A stretch of 21,237 nucleotides of DNA from contig JAJTHJ010000108.1 of the NCBI GenBank assembly GCA_021298875.1, positions 1-21,237 of the forward strand, read 5' to 3'. This document shows positions 1 through 7,137 of the stretch, piece by piece (position 1 is the stretch's first letter; each line of letters opens with the position of its first letter). Below the pieces are notes generated by a model. It searched no databases, had not been told where the DNA came from, and worked only from the letters and a program-made list of their open reading frames with translations. Position numbers and translations under genes: made by a program. This DNA is from Burkholderiales bacterium (GTDB taxonomy: Bacteria > Pseudomonadota > Gammaproteobacteria > Burkholderiales > Burkholderiaceae_F).

Positions 1-201
1 AATCAGCAGGCGGCGGGCGGCGAGATCGCCGCGCTTGCCCAGCGTCACCAGTTTTTCTACCACCGGGCGCAGGTCTTTCGCCTTGGGCAGCGTGGTCTTG
101 ATCGCCTCATGCCGCAGCAGCGAGTTGCTCATGTTGCGCAACATCGCCAGGCGGTGGCTGGTGGTGCGGTTGAGTTTCCGTAGTCCGTGACGGTGACGCA
201 T
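1..201 (-). CDS. rplQ: 50S ribosomal protein L17 (3' part outside the window)
   Basis: This is the first 67 codons of L17, a large-subunit protein of the exit-tunnel side of the ribosome; the rest lies beyond base 1. The N-terminus MRHRHGLRKLNRTTSHR, followed by an AMLRNM stretch and HEAIKTTLPKAKDLRPVVEKL, is the standard bacterial L17 opening. The ATG is at 199-201, preceded by an AAAGGAAG ribosome-binding site. It is the last gene of the alpha cluster, 84 bases after rpoA, and is presumably co-transcribed with it. No terminator is visible because the gene end is missing. Confidence 0.97.
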   Translation of the reverse strand, partial: MRHRHGLRKLNRTTSHRLAMLRNMSNSLLRHEAIKTTLPKAKDLRPVVEKLVTLGKRGDLAARRLLI

Positions 202-285
202 GAGTTCTTCCTTTCAGTCTTGAATTGGCCGGCTCTTCTATCCCACGTCGGGGCGGGCGGCTCTGTGAATGCCTTGGCCTTGTTC

Positions 286-1266
286 CTACTTTTCGAGGCC
301 GGCCGGCGGCCAATTCTCCAGCTTCATGCCGAGCGTCAGGCCGCGCGCGGCGAGCACTTCCTTGATTTCGTTGAGCGACTTGCGGCCGAGGTTCGGGGTC
401 TTCAGCAGTTCGTTTTCGGTGCGCTGGATCAGGTCGCCGATGTAGTAGATGTTCTCGGCCTTCAGGCAGTTGGCCGAGCGCACGGTGAGTTCGAGATCGT
501 CTACCGGGCGCAGCAGGATCGGATCGACCGCCGGCGACACGCGCGCGGCCAGCGCCGGCTCGGCCGAGCCTTCCAGCGCGGCAAACACCGACAACTGATC
601 GACCAGGATGCGCGCCGACTGGCGCACCGCCTCGTCGGGCGTGATGGCACCGTTGGTCTCGATCGTCATCACCAGCTTGTCCAGATCGGTGCGCTGCTCG
701 ACGCGCGCGCTCTCCACCGTGTAGGACACGCGCTTGACCGGCGAGAACGATGCGTCGAGCACGATGCGGCCGATGGTCTTGGAGTGGTCTTCGCGGAAGG
801 CGCGCAGGTTACCTGGCACGTAGCCGCGGCCCTTTTCGATCTTGATCTGCATTTCCAGCCGGCCGCCGGCAGACAGGTGGGCAATGACGTGGCCGGGGTT
901 GACGATTTCCACGTCGTGCGGCAGTTCGATGTCGCCGGCGGTGACGACGCCCTCGCCTTCCTTGGCCAGGCGCAGCGTCACTTCGTCGCGGTTGTGCAGC
1001 TTGAAGACGATGCCCTTGAGGTTCAACAGGATGTCGACCACGTCCTCGCGCACGCCGTCCAGCGTGGAGTACTCGTGCACCACGCCGGCGATCTGCGCCT
1101 CGGTCGGCGCGTAGCCGACCATCGACGACAGCAAGATGCGGCGCAGCGCGTTACCGAGCGTGTGGCCGTAGCCGCGCTCGAAGGGTTCCATCGTGACGAT
1201 GGCGGAATGCGGCCCGGTCGCTTCGACCTCGATCGAGCGCGGCTTGAGCAGTGCGGTTGCAGTCAT
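286..1266 (-). CDS. rpoA: DNA-directed RNA polymerase subunit alpha
   Basis: The 326-residue alpha subunit nucleates assembly of RNA polymerase and contacts activators and UP elements. The N-terminal dimerisation domain covers about residues 1-230, with the conserved GYGHTLGNALRRILLSS helix near residue 32. After a short linker, the C-terminal DNA-binding domain starts around residue 250 and includes LTVRSANCLKAENI, which carries the arginine equivalent to E. coli R265. Length matches the betaproteobacterial norm. The ATG at 1264-1266 follows an AAGGGGC site. It lies 134 bases after rpsD, an unusually long gap for this cluster that holds a perfect hairpin, and before rplQ. Confidence 0.98.
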   Translation of the reverse strand: MTATALLKPRSIEVEATGPHSAIVTMEPFERGYGHTLGNALRRILLSSMVGYAPTEAQIAGVVHEYSTLDGVREDVVDILLNLKGIVFKLHNRDEVTLRLAKEGEGVVTAGDIELPHDVEIVNPGHVIAHLSAGGRLEMQIKIEKGRGYVPGNLRAFREDHSKTIGRIVLDASFSPVKRVSYTVESARVEQRTDLDKLVMTIETNGAITPDEAVRQSARILVDQLSVFAALEGSAEPALAARVSPAVDPILLRPVDDLELTVRSANCLKAENIYYIGDLIQRTENELLKTPNLGRKSLNEIKEVLAARGLTLGMKLENWPPAGLEK

Positions 1267-1331
1267 GTGATGCCCCTTTTCAATACCCTCGACTCGTTAC
1301 GTCGATAAGGCTGATGGGTGGGAAACCGTGC

Positions 1332-1392
1332 TCCGCGATCGGTGATCCGTGATCCGTTGGTCCCTAACGGATCACGGATCACCGATCACGGA
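1332..1392. repeat. Long near-perfect hairpin between rpsD and rpoA
   Basis: The arms 1337-1358 and 1366-1387 are exact reverse complements over 22 bases around a 7-base loop. With one mismatch the pairing extends to 27 bases (1332-1358 with 1366-1392). Each arm carries a short internal repetition of the type GTGATCCGTGATCC. There is no T-tract after it on the transcribed strand, so it does not look like a simple Rho-independent terminator. It could be a REP-like palindromic unit, an RNA-processing site, or a partial attenuator of rpoA expression. No protein-coding potential is seen. Confidence 0.85.
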
Positions 1393-1400
1393 CACCGGAA

Positions 1401-2024
1401 CTATCGGCTGTAAAGCTCGACGACCAGCGACTCGTTGACGTCCTGCGCCACGTCGTTGCGTTCGGGCACAGACTTGAACTTGCCTTCCATCTTCTTCGGG
1501 TCAACGTCGACCCACGACGGAAAGCCGCTTTGCTCGGCAAGCGACAGCGCCTCGGCGATGCGGCCCTGCTTCTTGGCGCGCTCGCGGATGCTGATCACGT
1601 CGCCGGGCTTGACCAGCATCGAGGCGATGCCGGCGGTCTGGCCATTTAACGCCACCGCGCCGTGCGACACCAGCTGGCGCGCTTCGGCGCGAGTCGAGCC
1701 GAAGCCCATCCGGTAGACGACGTTGTCCAGGCGCGATTCGAGCAGTTCGATCAGCCGCGCGCCGGTGTTGCCCTTGCGGCGGGCCGCTTCGGCAAAGTAG
1801 CGGCGGAACTGGCGCTCCAGCACGCCGTACATGCGCTTGACCTTCTGCTTCTCGCGCAGCTGCGTGCCGTAGTCGGAGGTGCGCGCACCCGAGACGCGGC
1901 CGTGCTGGCCCGGCTTGGAATCCGCCTTGCACTTGGAGTCGAGCGAGCGGCGCGAGCTCTTGAGAAAGAGGTCGGTGCCCTCGCGGCGCGAAAGCTTGAG
2001 TTTTGCTCCGGTATAGCGAGCCAT
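1401..2024 (-). CDS. rpsD: 30S ribosomal protein S4
   Basis: S4 is a primary 16S rRNA-binding protein that starts small-subunit assembly; in E. coli it also represses the alpha operon. The protein has 207 residues (E. coli 206). It begins MARYTGAKLKLSRREGTDLFLKS and has the S4 RNA-binding domain at roughly residues 95-160 (RLIELLESRLDNVVYRMGF, then RQLVSHGAVALNG). A longer reading frame reaches 2069, but the family start and a GAAGGAAAA site favour the ATG at 2022-2024. It is 122 bases downstream of rpsK, behind two tandem hairpins. Confidence 0.97.
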   Translation of the reverse strand: MARYTGAKLKLSRREGTDLFLKSSRRSLDSKCKADSKPGQHGRVSGARTSDYGTQLREKQKVKRMYGVLERQFRRYFAEAARRKGNTGARLIELLESRLDNVVYRMGFGSTRAEARQLVSHGAVALNGQTAGIASMLVKPGDVISIRERAKKQGRIAEALSLAEQSGFPSWVDVDPKKMEGKFKSVPERNDVAQDVNESLVVELYSR

Positions 2025-2045
2025 GTCGTGTTTTCCTTCATCCTG

Positions 2046-2065
2046 GACGGGCCGCGAGGCCCGTC
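2046..2065. repeat. Hairpin just upstream of the rpsD ribosome-binding site
   Basis: The 8-base arms 2046-2053 and 2058-2065 are perfect reverse complements with a 4-base loop (2054-2057). On the transcript this stem ends only a few bases before the GAAGGAAAA ribosome-binding site of rpsD. It could affect rpsD translation or mark an RNA-processing point. There is no U-rich tail typical of a terminator. Confidence 0.7.
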
Positions 2066-2072
2066 GCATTCA

Positions 2073-2094
2073 GTCTGCGGCCTCAGCCGCAGAC
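2073..2094. repeat. Second tandem hairpin in the rpsK-rpsD gap
   Basis: The 9-base arms 2073-2081 and 2086-2094 are perfect reverse complements around a 4-base loop. It sits 7 bases from the 2046-2065 hairpin, so the 122-base gap holds two stable stems in series. No T-tract follows. Function is unknown; it is reported as structure only. Confidence 0.7.
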
Positions 2095-2146
2095 ACCGTG
2101 GTTGCCCAATTACAGATTGTCGAGACCCATCGTGCCGAGTCTCCGG

Positions 2147-2560
2147 TTACACGCGGCGGCGCTTGGGCGCGCGGCAGCCGTTGTGGGGAACCGGCGTCAC
2201 ATCCTGGATCGAACTGATCCGGAAGCCCACCGCGTTCAACGCGCGCACCGACGACTCGCGGCCGGGGCCGGGGCCCTTGATGCGCACTTCGAGGTTCTTG
2301 ACGCCGCACTCGACCGCAGCGCGGCCGGCGACTTCGGCCGCCACCTGCGCGGCGAACGGCGTGGACTTGCGCGAGCCTTTGAAGCCCTGCCCGCCCGACG
2401 AAGCCCAGGACAGCACATTGCCCTGGCGGTCGGTGATCGTGATGATCGTGTTGTTGAACGACGCGTGCACGTGCGCCACGCCTTCGGCGACGTTTTTCTT
2501 GACCTTCTTGCGCACGCGCTGGGCGGCGACTTGCTGGGCGGTCGGATTGCGAGCAGCCAT
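2147..2560 (-). CDS. rpsK: 30S ribosomal protein S11
   Basis: S11 sits on the small-subunit platform near the mRNA exit and the Shine-Dalgarno helix. The 137-residue product contains HASFNNTIITITDRQGN, then GFKGSRKSTPFAAQ, KNLEVRIKGPGPGRES and the terminal VTPVPHNGCRAPKRRRV, all diagnostic. It is a few residues longer than E. coli S11 at the N-terminus (MAARNPTAQQVAAQRVRKKV), a form common in betaproteobacteria. The ATG at 2558-2560 follows an AGGAGAAAC site. It lies 24 bases after rpsM in the alpha cluster. Confidence 0.98.
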   Translation of the reverse strand: MAARNPTAQQVAAQRVRKKVKKNVAEGVAHVHASFNNTIITITDRQGNVLSWASSGGQGFKGSRKSTPFAAQVAAEVAGRAAVECGVKNLEVRIKGPGPGRESSVRALNAVGFRISSIQDVTPVPHNGCRAPKRRRV

Positions 2561-2584
2561 TTGCGATGTTTCTCCTGCCGCGCC

Positions 2585-2956
2585 TTAGGCGGCTTTCTTC
2601 AGCGCGACCTGCGCCTTCTTCGGCCCCTTGCGGGTGCGCGCGTTGGTGCGGGTGCGCTGGCCGCGCACCGGCAGGCCCTTGCGGTGGCGCACGCCACGAT
2701 AGCAGCCCAGGTCGATCAGACGCTTGATCGACAACTGCACTTCGCGGCGCAGATCGCCCTCGACGGTGAAGCGGCCCACCGCCTCGCGGATGCGCTCGAC
2801 CTCGGTGTCGGTCAGCTCGCGCACCTTCTTGGTGGCGGCGATGCCGACCGCATCGAGGATCGCCCGCGCGCGCGCGCGGCCGATGCCGTAGATGGCGGTC
2901 AAGCCGATCTCGGCGTGCTGGTTGGGCGGGATGTTGATGCCTGCGATACGGGCCAT
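2585..2956 (-). CDS. rpsM: 30S ribosomal protein S13
   Basis: S13 is a small-subunit head protein that bridges to the large subunit and touches the P-site tRNA through its basic tail. The 123-residue product starts MARIAGINIPPNQHAEIGLTA. It has the YGIGRARA helix-hairpin-helix element near residue 23, the CYRGVRHRKGLPVRGQRT block, and a Lys/Arg-rich end. The ATG at 2954-2956 follows GAAGGAAAA. A palindromic repeat fills the space between rpmJ and this gene, the place where E. coli carries its S4-repressed leader. A run of seven CG dinucleotides (2865-2878) encodes the ARARA residues. Confidence 0.98.
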   Translation of the reverse strand: MARIAGINIPPNQHAEIGLTAIYGIGRARARAILDAVGIAATKKVRELTDTEVERIREAVGRFTVEGDLRREVQLSIKRLIDLGCYRGVRHRKGLPVRGQRTRTNARTRKGPKKAQVALKKAA

Positions 2957-2974
2957 GATTTTTCCTTCAAACCT

Positions 2975-3094
2975 GAAATGTCGAAGAAGCGTCGCGAGCG
3001 GCCCAAGTCCGGCCCGAGGAGCGCACCCGTACGGATGTGTACGGCGAGCACCGCGGGGGCGGAATTGGGCCGCGCAGTAGCTTGTTCGGCATTT
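2975..3094 (-). repeat. Palindromic dispersed element, copy A (rpmJ-rpsM gap)
   Basis: This 120-base element matches 18693-18811 at about 87% by hand alignment, in the same orientation to transcription. The outer ends GAAATGTCGA and TTCGGCATTT are inverted repeats over about 15 positions. An inner 9-base stem pairs GCGGCCCAA with TTGGGCCGC, and an apical stem pairs CCGTAC with GTACGG around a 6-base loop. The whole unit can fold into one long hairpin. It begins one base after the rpmJ stop codon. It encodes no conserved protein, because a length change shifts the frame between the two copies. It is likely a MITE-like or REP-like repeat, possibly acting as structured RNA. Confidence 0.88.
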
Positions 3095-3095
3095 C

Positions 3096-3209
3096 TTATC
3101 CTTGACGTTGCTTGTGCCGCGGGTCCGAGCAAATCACGCGTACCACGCGCTTGCGCTTGATCACCTTGCACTTGCGGCACATCTTCTTGACCGATGCGTT
3201 GACTTTCAT
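3096..3209 (-). CDS. rpmJ: 50S ribosomal protein L36 (zinc-ribbon form)
   Basis: A 37-residue protein starting MKVNASVKKMCRKCK and ending ICSDPRHKQRQG. It is the smallest large-subunit protein and joins late in 50S assembly. It keeps all four zinc ligands (Cys11, Cys14, Cys27, His32), so this is the zinc-binding C+ type. The ATG at 3207-3209 follows an AAGGAG site, and the stop is TAA at 3096-3098. It lies 21 bases after infA. Its stop is followed one base later by the palindromic repeat. Confidence 0.96.
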   Translation of the reverse strand: MKVNASVKKMCRKCKVIKRKRVVRVICSDPRHKQRQG

Positions 3210-3230
3210 TGCTTCTTCTCCTTCCACGCC

Positions 3231-3449
3231 TTACTTGGCGCGGAACACGATGCGGGCGCGGGAGAGGTCGTAGGGCGTCAGCTCCACCGTCACCTTGTCG
3301 CCCGGCAGGATGCGGATGTAGTGCATCCGCATCTTTCCGGAAATGTGGCCGAGCACCACATGCCCGTTTTCCAACTTCACGCGAAACGTTGCATTCGGGA
3401 GGTTCTCGAGAATCTCCCCCTGCATCTGGATAACGTCGTCTTTGGCCAT
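3231..3449 (-). CDS. infA: Translation initiation factor IF-1
   Basis: IF-1 binds the A site of the 30S subunit during initiation. The 72-residue product, the same length as in E. coli, is a single OB fold: MAKDDVIQMQGEILENLPN, then FRVKLENGHVVLGHISGKMR and the HYIRILPGDKVTVELTPYDL block. The ATG at 3447-3449 follows a GAGGGC site. Its placement 18 bases after secY and before rpmJ is the usual betaproteobacterial arrangement, whereas E. coli infA is elsewhere in the genome. Confidence 0.98.
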   Translation of the reverse strand: MAKDDVIQMQGEILENLPNATFRVKLENGHVVLGHISGKMRMHYIRILPGDKVTVELTPYDLSRARIVFRAK

Positions 3450-3467
3450 GCCCTCGCCGCCGCGCGC

Positions 3468-4796
3468 CTAACGCGAAATGCCCGGGCCGAAGCCCTTGAA
3501 ATTGGTCTTCTTCAGCAGGCTTTCGTACTGGTGCGTCATCATGAACGCCTGCACCTGCGCCATGAAGTCCATCGTCACCACCACCACGATCAAGAGCGAC
3601 GTGCCGCCGAAGTAGAACGGCACGTTCCAGCGCAGGTGGAGGAACTCCGGCACCAGGCAAACGAAGGTGATGTAGACGGCGCCGGCCAGCGTCAGCCGCA
3701 TCAAAATCTTGTCGATGTAGCGGGCAGTCTGGTCGCCGGGACGGATGCCCGGGACGAAGGCGCCGCTTTTCTTCAGGTTGTCCGCGGTCTCCTTACTGTT
3801 GAAGACGAGCGCGGTGTAGAAAAAGCAGAAGAACACGATCATCGCCGCGTAAAGCAGCATGTACAGCGGTTGCCCCGGCGACAGCGCGGCGGCCAGATCA
3901 CGGATCCAGCGGGTGGCGTCGCCGGTGGTGAACCAGCTCGCCAGCGTGGCCGGAAACAGGATGATCGACGAAGCGAAGATCGGCGGGATCACACCCGACA
4001 TGTTGAGCTTCAGCGGCAAATGCGAGCTCTGCCCGCCGTAGATCTTGTTGCCGACCTGCCGCTTGGCGTAGTTGACCAGAATTTTGCGCTGGCCGCGCTC
4101 GACGAACACGACGAACGCGGTGACCAGCACGATCAGGGCGACGATGAAGATCGCCGCCAGCGGGTGGATCGCGCCGGTGTTGACCAGGCTGAACAGCCCG
4201 CCGATGGCGGTCGGCAGCCCGGCGACGATGCCGGCGAAGATCAGGATCGAAATGCCGTTGCCCAGGCCGCGCTCGGTGATCTGCTCGCCCAGCCACATCA
4301 TGAACATCGTGCCGGTGAGCAGCGCCACCACGGTGACGAACATGAACATCGGCCCGGGGTTGAGCACCAGCCCTTGCTGCGATTGCAGCGCAATGGCGAT
4401 CCCGTAGGCCTGCACCAGGGCAAGCACCACGGTGCCGTAGCGCGTGTACTGGGTGATCTTGCGCCGGCCGGCCTCGCCCTCCTTGCGCAACGCCTCCAGC
4501 GAGGGCAGCACGTAGGTCATCATCTGCATGATGATCGAGGCCGAGATGTACGGCATGATGCCGAGCGCGAGCACCGAGAAGCGCGACAGCGCGCCGCCCG
4601 AGAACATGTTGAACAGGCCCAGGATGCCGCCGCTTTGCGAGTTGAAGAGCTGGCGCATCTGGTCGGGGTCGATCCCCGGCACCGGAATGTGCGTGCCGAT
4701 CCGGTAGACGACGAGCGCGAGCAACAGGAAGATAAGCCGGCGCTTCAGATCGCCGTACTTCCCGGTCTTGCCCAGCGTTGCTGCGGTGCTTGACAC
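3468..4796 (-). CDS. secY: Protein translocase subunit SecY
   Basis: SecY is the channel subunit of the SecYEG inner-membrane translocon. The 442-residue product has the family's ten hydrophobic segments, beginning after the cytosolic LKRRLIFLLLALVVYRIG. It keeps the plug-side PVPGID motif, the ALGIMPYISASIIMQ helix, the EQITERGLGNG loop and the C-terminal NFKGFGPGISR. The start is GTG at 4794-4796, preceded by CAGGGGAC; no in-frame ATG lies close by, and SSTAATLGKTGKYGDLKRR agrees with related starts. It follows rplO by 27 bases in the spc cluster, coupling translocon synthesis to ribosome synthesis. Confidence 0.97.
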   Translation of the reverse strand: MSSTAATLGKTGKYGDLKRRLIFLLLALVVYRIGTHIPVPGIDPDQMRQLFNSQSGGILGLFNMFSGGALSRFSVLALGIMPYISASIIMQMMTYVLPSLEALRKEGEAGRRKITQYTRYGTVVLALVQAYGIAIALQSQQGLVLNPGPMFMFVTVVALLTGTMFMMWLGEQITERGLGNGISILIFAGIVAGLPTAIGGLFSLVNTGAIHPLAAIFIVALIVLVTAFVVFVERGQRKILVNYAKRQVGNKIYGGQSSHLPLKLNMSGVIPPIFASSIILFPATLASWFTTGDATRWIRDLAAALSPGQPLYMLLYAAMIVFFCFFYTALVFNSKETADNLKKSGAFVPGIRPGDQTARYIDKILMRLTLAGAVYITFVCLVPEFLHLRWNVPFYFGGTSLLIVVVVTMDFMAQVQAFMMTHQYESLLKKTNFKGFGPGISR

Positions 4797-4823
4797 CTGA
4801 GTCGTCCCCTGTCTGTGCCAGCC

Positions 4824-5471
4824 TTACTTGGCCGGCTTGGCCGCCTTGGCCTTGGCGCCGCCCGCGGCCGGCGTCGGCGCGCCCTTGGCGCCCTTGGCTT
4901 CCTTGTCGCCCTTGCCCTTGGCGGCCGCCTTGGGCTTTTCCGCCTTGGCGGCGCGCACGCCTTCCAGGCGCTTGGCCTTCTCCAGCGACTTCTTCACGCG
5001 CGCGGCCTTCTTGCCGTCGGTGGCGACCTTCGCGGCCACCTTTTCGACCGAGCCGCCGGCGGCTTCGATCGCCGCCTTGGCGCCGGCGGTCACACCGATG
5101 CCGCGCACGACGAGCTTGCGGGCGAGCTCGCCCGACTTGATCACGCGGGCGTCCTGCGCCAGTTGCGAGACGACGCCGGCTTGCTTGAGCACCAGCAGAT
5201 CGACCTCGTCGGCCGCCAGGCGTTGCAGGTCGTGCAGGCGCACAGTCTCGACATACCGGCGGGCGAGCGAGGTGAAGCCGCGCTTGGGCAGGCGGCGATG
5301 CAGCGGCATCTGGCCGCCTTCGAAGCCAACCTTGTGAAAGCCGCCGGCGCGCGACTTCTGGCCCTTGTGGCCGCGGCCCGCGGTCTTGCCCCAGCCGGAG
5401 CCGATGCCGCGGCCGACGCGATGCCGCGCGCTTTTGGCGCCGCCGGCGGGCTTGAGCGAGTTCAAACGCAT
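4824..5471 (-). CDS. rplO: 50S ribosomal protein L15 with long C-terminal tail
   Basis: L15 binds 23S rRNA and joins late in 50S assembly. Residues 1-144 match the whole E. coli protein: MRLNSLKPAGGAKSARHRVG, GRGHKGQKSRAGGFHKVGFEGGQMPLHRR, and the end AAIEAAGGSVEK. Residues 145-215 are an extra 71-residue tail rich in Ala, Lys and Gly (VATDGKKAARVKKSLEKAKR, then repeated KAAAKGK, AKGAKG and GAKAKAAKPAK segments). The tail is probably disordered and rRNA-binding. The reading frame is continuous and in-frame with the core. The ATG follows AGGACA, which overlaps the rpmD TAG stop. Confidence 0.96.
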   Translation of the reverse strand: MRLNSLKPAGGAKSARHRVGRGIGSGWGKTAGRGHKGQKSRAGGFHKVGFEGGQMPLHRRLPKRGFTSLARRYVETVRLHDLQRLAADEVDLLVLKQAGVVSQLAQDARVIKSGELARKLVVRGIGVTAGAKAAIEAAGGSVEKVAAKVATDGKKAARVKKSLEKAKRLEGVRAAKAEKPKAAAKGKGDKEAKGAKGAPTPAAGGAKAKAAKPAK

Positions 5472-5480
5472 GGTCTTGTC

Positions 5481-5663
5481 CTAGCCGGTCACGCGCACGA
5501 GGTACGCGATCTTGGTGATCATTCCGCGCACGGCCGGCGTGTCTTCCAGCGTGCGGCTGCTGTTCAACTTGCGCAGGCCCAAGCCGCGCACCGTGGCGCG
5601 ATGATCGGATTTGCAGCCGATCGGGCTCTTTGCAAGGGTGACGGTGACGGTCTTGGCGCTCAT
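5481..5663 (-). CDS. rpmD: 50S ribosomal protein L30
   Basis: L30 is a small 23S rRNA-binding protein. The 60-residue product reads MSAKTVTVTLAKSPIGCKSD, then RATVRGLGLRKLNSSRTLED and a terminal ITKIAYLVRVTG, the full bacterial L30 fold. The ATG at 5661-5663 follows TAAGGAG, in which the first three bases are the rpsE stop codon, so the two genes are likely translationally coupled. It lies 9 bases before rplO. Confidence 0.97.
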   Translation of the reverse strand: MSAKTVTVTLAKSPIGCKSDHRATVRGLGLRKLNSSRTLEDTPAVRGMITKIAYLVRVTG

Positions 5664-5673
5664 CGTCCGCTCC

Positions 5674-6195
5674 TTAGGCCGTCAGTTCTTCGACCGAGCG
5701 GCCACGCTTGGCGGCGATCTCGGACGGGGTACGCAGCGCAGCCAGCGCCTTGAGCGTGGCGCGCACCATGTTGTACGGGTTGGTCGAGCCGTGCGACTTG
5801 GCCACCACGTTGCGCACGCCGACCACGTCGAAGACGGCGCGCATCGGGCCGCCGGCGATGACGCCGGTGCCTTCGGCCGCCGGCGCCAGGATCACGGTCG
5901 ACGCGCCATGCTTGGCCGTCACCGCGTGGTGCAGCGTGCCGTTCTTGAGCGGGATGCGCGCCATGCCGCGGCGCGCGCGCTCCATCGCCTTTTGCACGGC
6001 GACCGGCACTTCGCGCGCCTTGCCCTTGCCCATGCCGATGCGGCCGTCGCCATCGCCGACCACGGTCAGCGCGGCAAAGCCCAGGATGCGACCGCCCTTG
6101 ACCACCTTGGTCACGCGGTTCACGGCGATCATCTTCTCGCGCAGGCCGTCGTCGCGCTCTTCGGAGGCGACCCGCTTTGCTTGTACCTTAGCCAT
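5674..6195 (-). CDS. rpsE: 30S ribosomal protein S5
   Basis: S5 lies at the mRNA entry and decoding side of the 30S and influences fidelity. The 173-residue product has the S5 double-stranded RNA-binding fold at its N-terminal half (LREKMIAVNRVTKVVKGGR, FAALTVVGDGDGRIGMGKGKA). The C-terminal half has AAEGTGVIAGGPMRAVFDV, then AKSHGSTNPYNMVRATLKAL. The ATG at 6193-6195 follows AAGGGA. It is placed between rplR and rpmD as usual in the spc cluster. Confidence 0.98.
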   Translation of the reverse strand: MAKVQAKRVASEERDDGLREKMIAVNRVTKVVKGGRILGFAALTVVGDGDGRIGMGKGKAREVPVAVQKAMERARRGMARIPLKNGTLHHAVTAKHGASTVILAPAAEGTGVIAGGPMRAVFDVVGVRNVVAKSHGSTNPYNMVRATLKALAALRTPSEIAAKRGRSVEELTA

Positions 6196-6208
6196 CGTGC
6201 GTTGTCCC

Positions 6209-6571
6209 TTAAAACTTCAGGCCGGCTTCGCGCGCGGCCTCGGCCAGCGCCTTGACGCGGCCGTGATACAGAAAACCACTGCGGTCGAAAGCGACCTGCT
6301 CGACACCGGCCGCCTTGGCCTTGGCCGCGATGCGTGCGCCAACCAGCTTGGCGGCGGCGATGTTGCCGCCCTTGCCCGCACCCAACTGGCTGCGCACTTC
6401 CGCCTCGGCGGTGGAGGCGCTGGCGAGCACCTTGCCGCCGTCAGGCGACAGCAGACTGGCGTAGATGTGCAGGTTGCTACGATGAATCGCCAGCCGATGC
6501 GTCTTGGCCAGCGCGATGCGCGCGCGCGTGGCGCGGGCGCGGCGCAGGCGGGAGAGTTTCTTGTCGTCCAT
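6209..6571 (-). CDS. rplR: 50S ribosomal protein L18
   Basis: L18 binds 5S rRNA with L5 and L25 and carries it into the 50S central protuberance. The 120-residue product starts MDDKKLSRLRRARATRARI and contains HRLAIHRSNLHIYASLLSP, then GGNIAAAKLVGARIAAKA and the closing FDRSGFLYHGRVKALAEAAR, as in the family. The ATG is at 6569-6571. It lies 18 bases after rplF and 13 bases before rpsE. Confidence 0.98.
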   Translation of the reverse strand: MDDKKLSRLRRARATRARIALAKTHRLAIHRSNLHIYASLLSPDGGKVLASASTAEAEVRSQLGAGKGGNIAAAKLVGARIAAKAKAAGVEQVAFDRSGFLYHGRVKALAEAAREAGLKF

Positions 6572-6589
6572 ATCGATCTCCGTGCCGCG

Positions 6590-7123
6590 TTACTTCTTCT
6601 TGGTCTCTTTGATGACCACGTGCTCGTCGGCGTAACGCACGCCCTTGCCCTTGTACGGCTCCGGGCTCTTGTAGCCGCGCACTTCGGCCGCCACTTGCCC
6701 GACGCGTTGCTTGTCGGCGCCTTTGATTAGGATTTCGGTCTGCGTCGGCGTCTCGCACTTGATGCCGGCGGGCATCTGGTGCACCACCGGGTGCGAAAAG
6801 CCGAGCGACAGGTTGAGCTTGTCGCCCTGCGCCTGCGCGCGGTAGCCCACGCCGACCAGCGTCAGCTTCTTCTCGTAGCCCTTGGTCACGCCGTGCACCA
6901 TGCCGGCCACCAGCGCGCGCAGCGTGCCGCTCATTGCGTTGGCTTCGCGCGAGGCGTCGTTGGCGACAAAACTGACGTGGCCGTCCGCGAGCTTGACGCT
7001 CACGAGCGGGGACAGGCGTTGCTTCAAGGTGCCCAGCGGCCCCTTGACGGAAATCTCTTCGGCGCCGATCGCCACGTCCACGCCCTTGGCGACGGCAACC
7101 GGGTTCTTGGCAATACGGGACAT
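6590..7123 (-). CDS. rplF: 50S ribosomal protein L6
   Basis: L6 binds near the sarcin-ricin loop and is needed for a functional factor-binding site. The 177-residue product (E. coli 177) has the two duplicated L6 domains: MSRIAKNPVAVAKGVDVAIG opens the first, and LTLVGVGYRAQAQGDKLNLS, FSHPVVHQMPAGI and the PEPYKGKGVRYADEHVVIKE tail mark the second. The ATG at 7121-7123 follows a GGAGG-type site. It lies 14 bases after rpsH. Confidence 0.98.
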   Translation of the reverse strand: MSRIAKNPVAVAKGVDVAIGAEEISVKGPLGTLKQRLSPLVSVKLADGHVSFVANDASREANAMSGTLRALVAGMVHGVTKGYEKKLTLVGVGYRAQAQGDKLNLSLGFSHPVVHQMPAGIKCETPTQTEILIKGADKQRVGQVAAEVRGYKSPEPYKGKGVRYADEHVVIKETKKK

Positions 7124-7137
7124 CGGTCGATCCTCCG

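Noticed and set aside
187..1308. A 373-codon plus-strand frame opposite rpoA
   Set aside because: Antisense shadow of a conserved gene in GC-rich DNA; no ribosome-binding site or recognisable domain.
2865..2878. Run of seven CG dinucleotides, possible Z-DNA
   Set aside because: It lies inside rpsM and is explained by consecutive Arg and Ala codons (RARARA) in a high-GC genome.
3102..4793. A 563-codon plus-strand frame opposite secY, infA and rpmJ
   Set aside because: Spans several conserved minus-strand genes; its His/Asp/Arg-rich composition is the usual product of reading GC-rich genes backwards.
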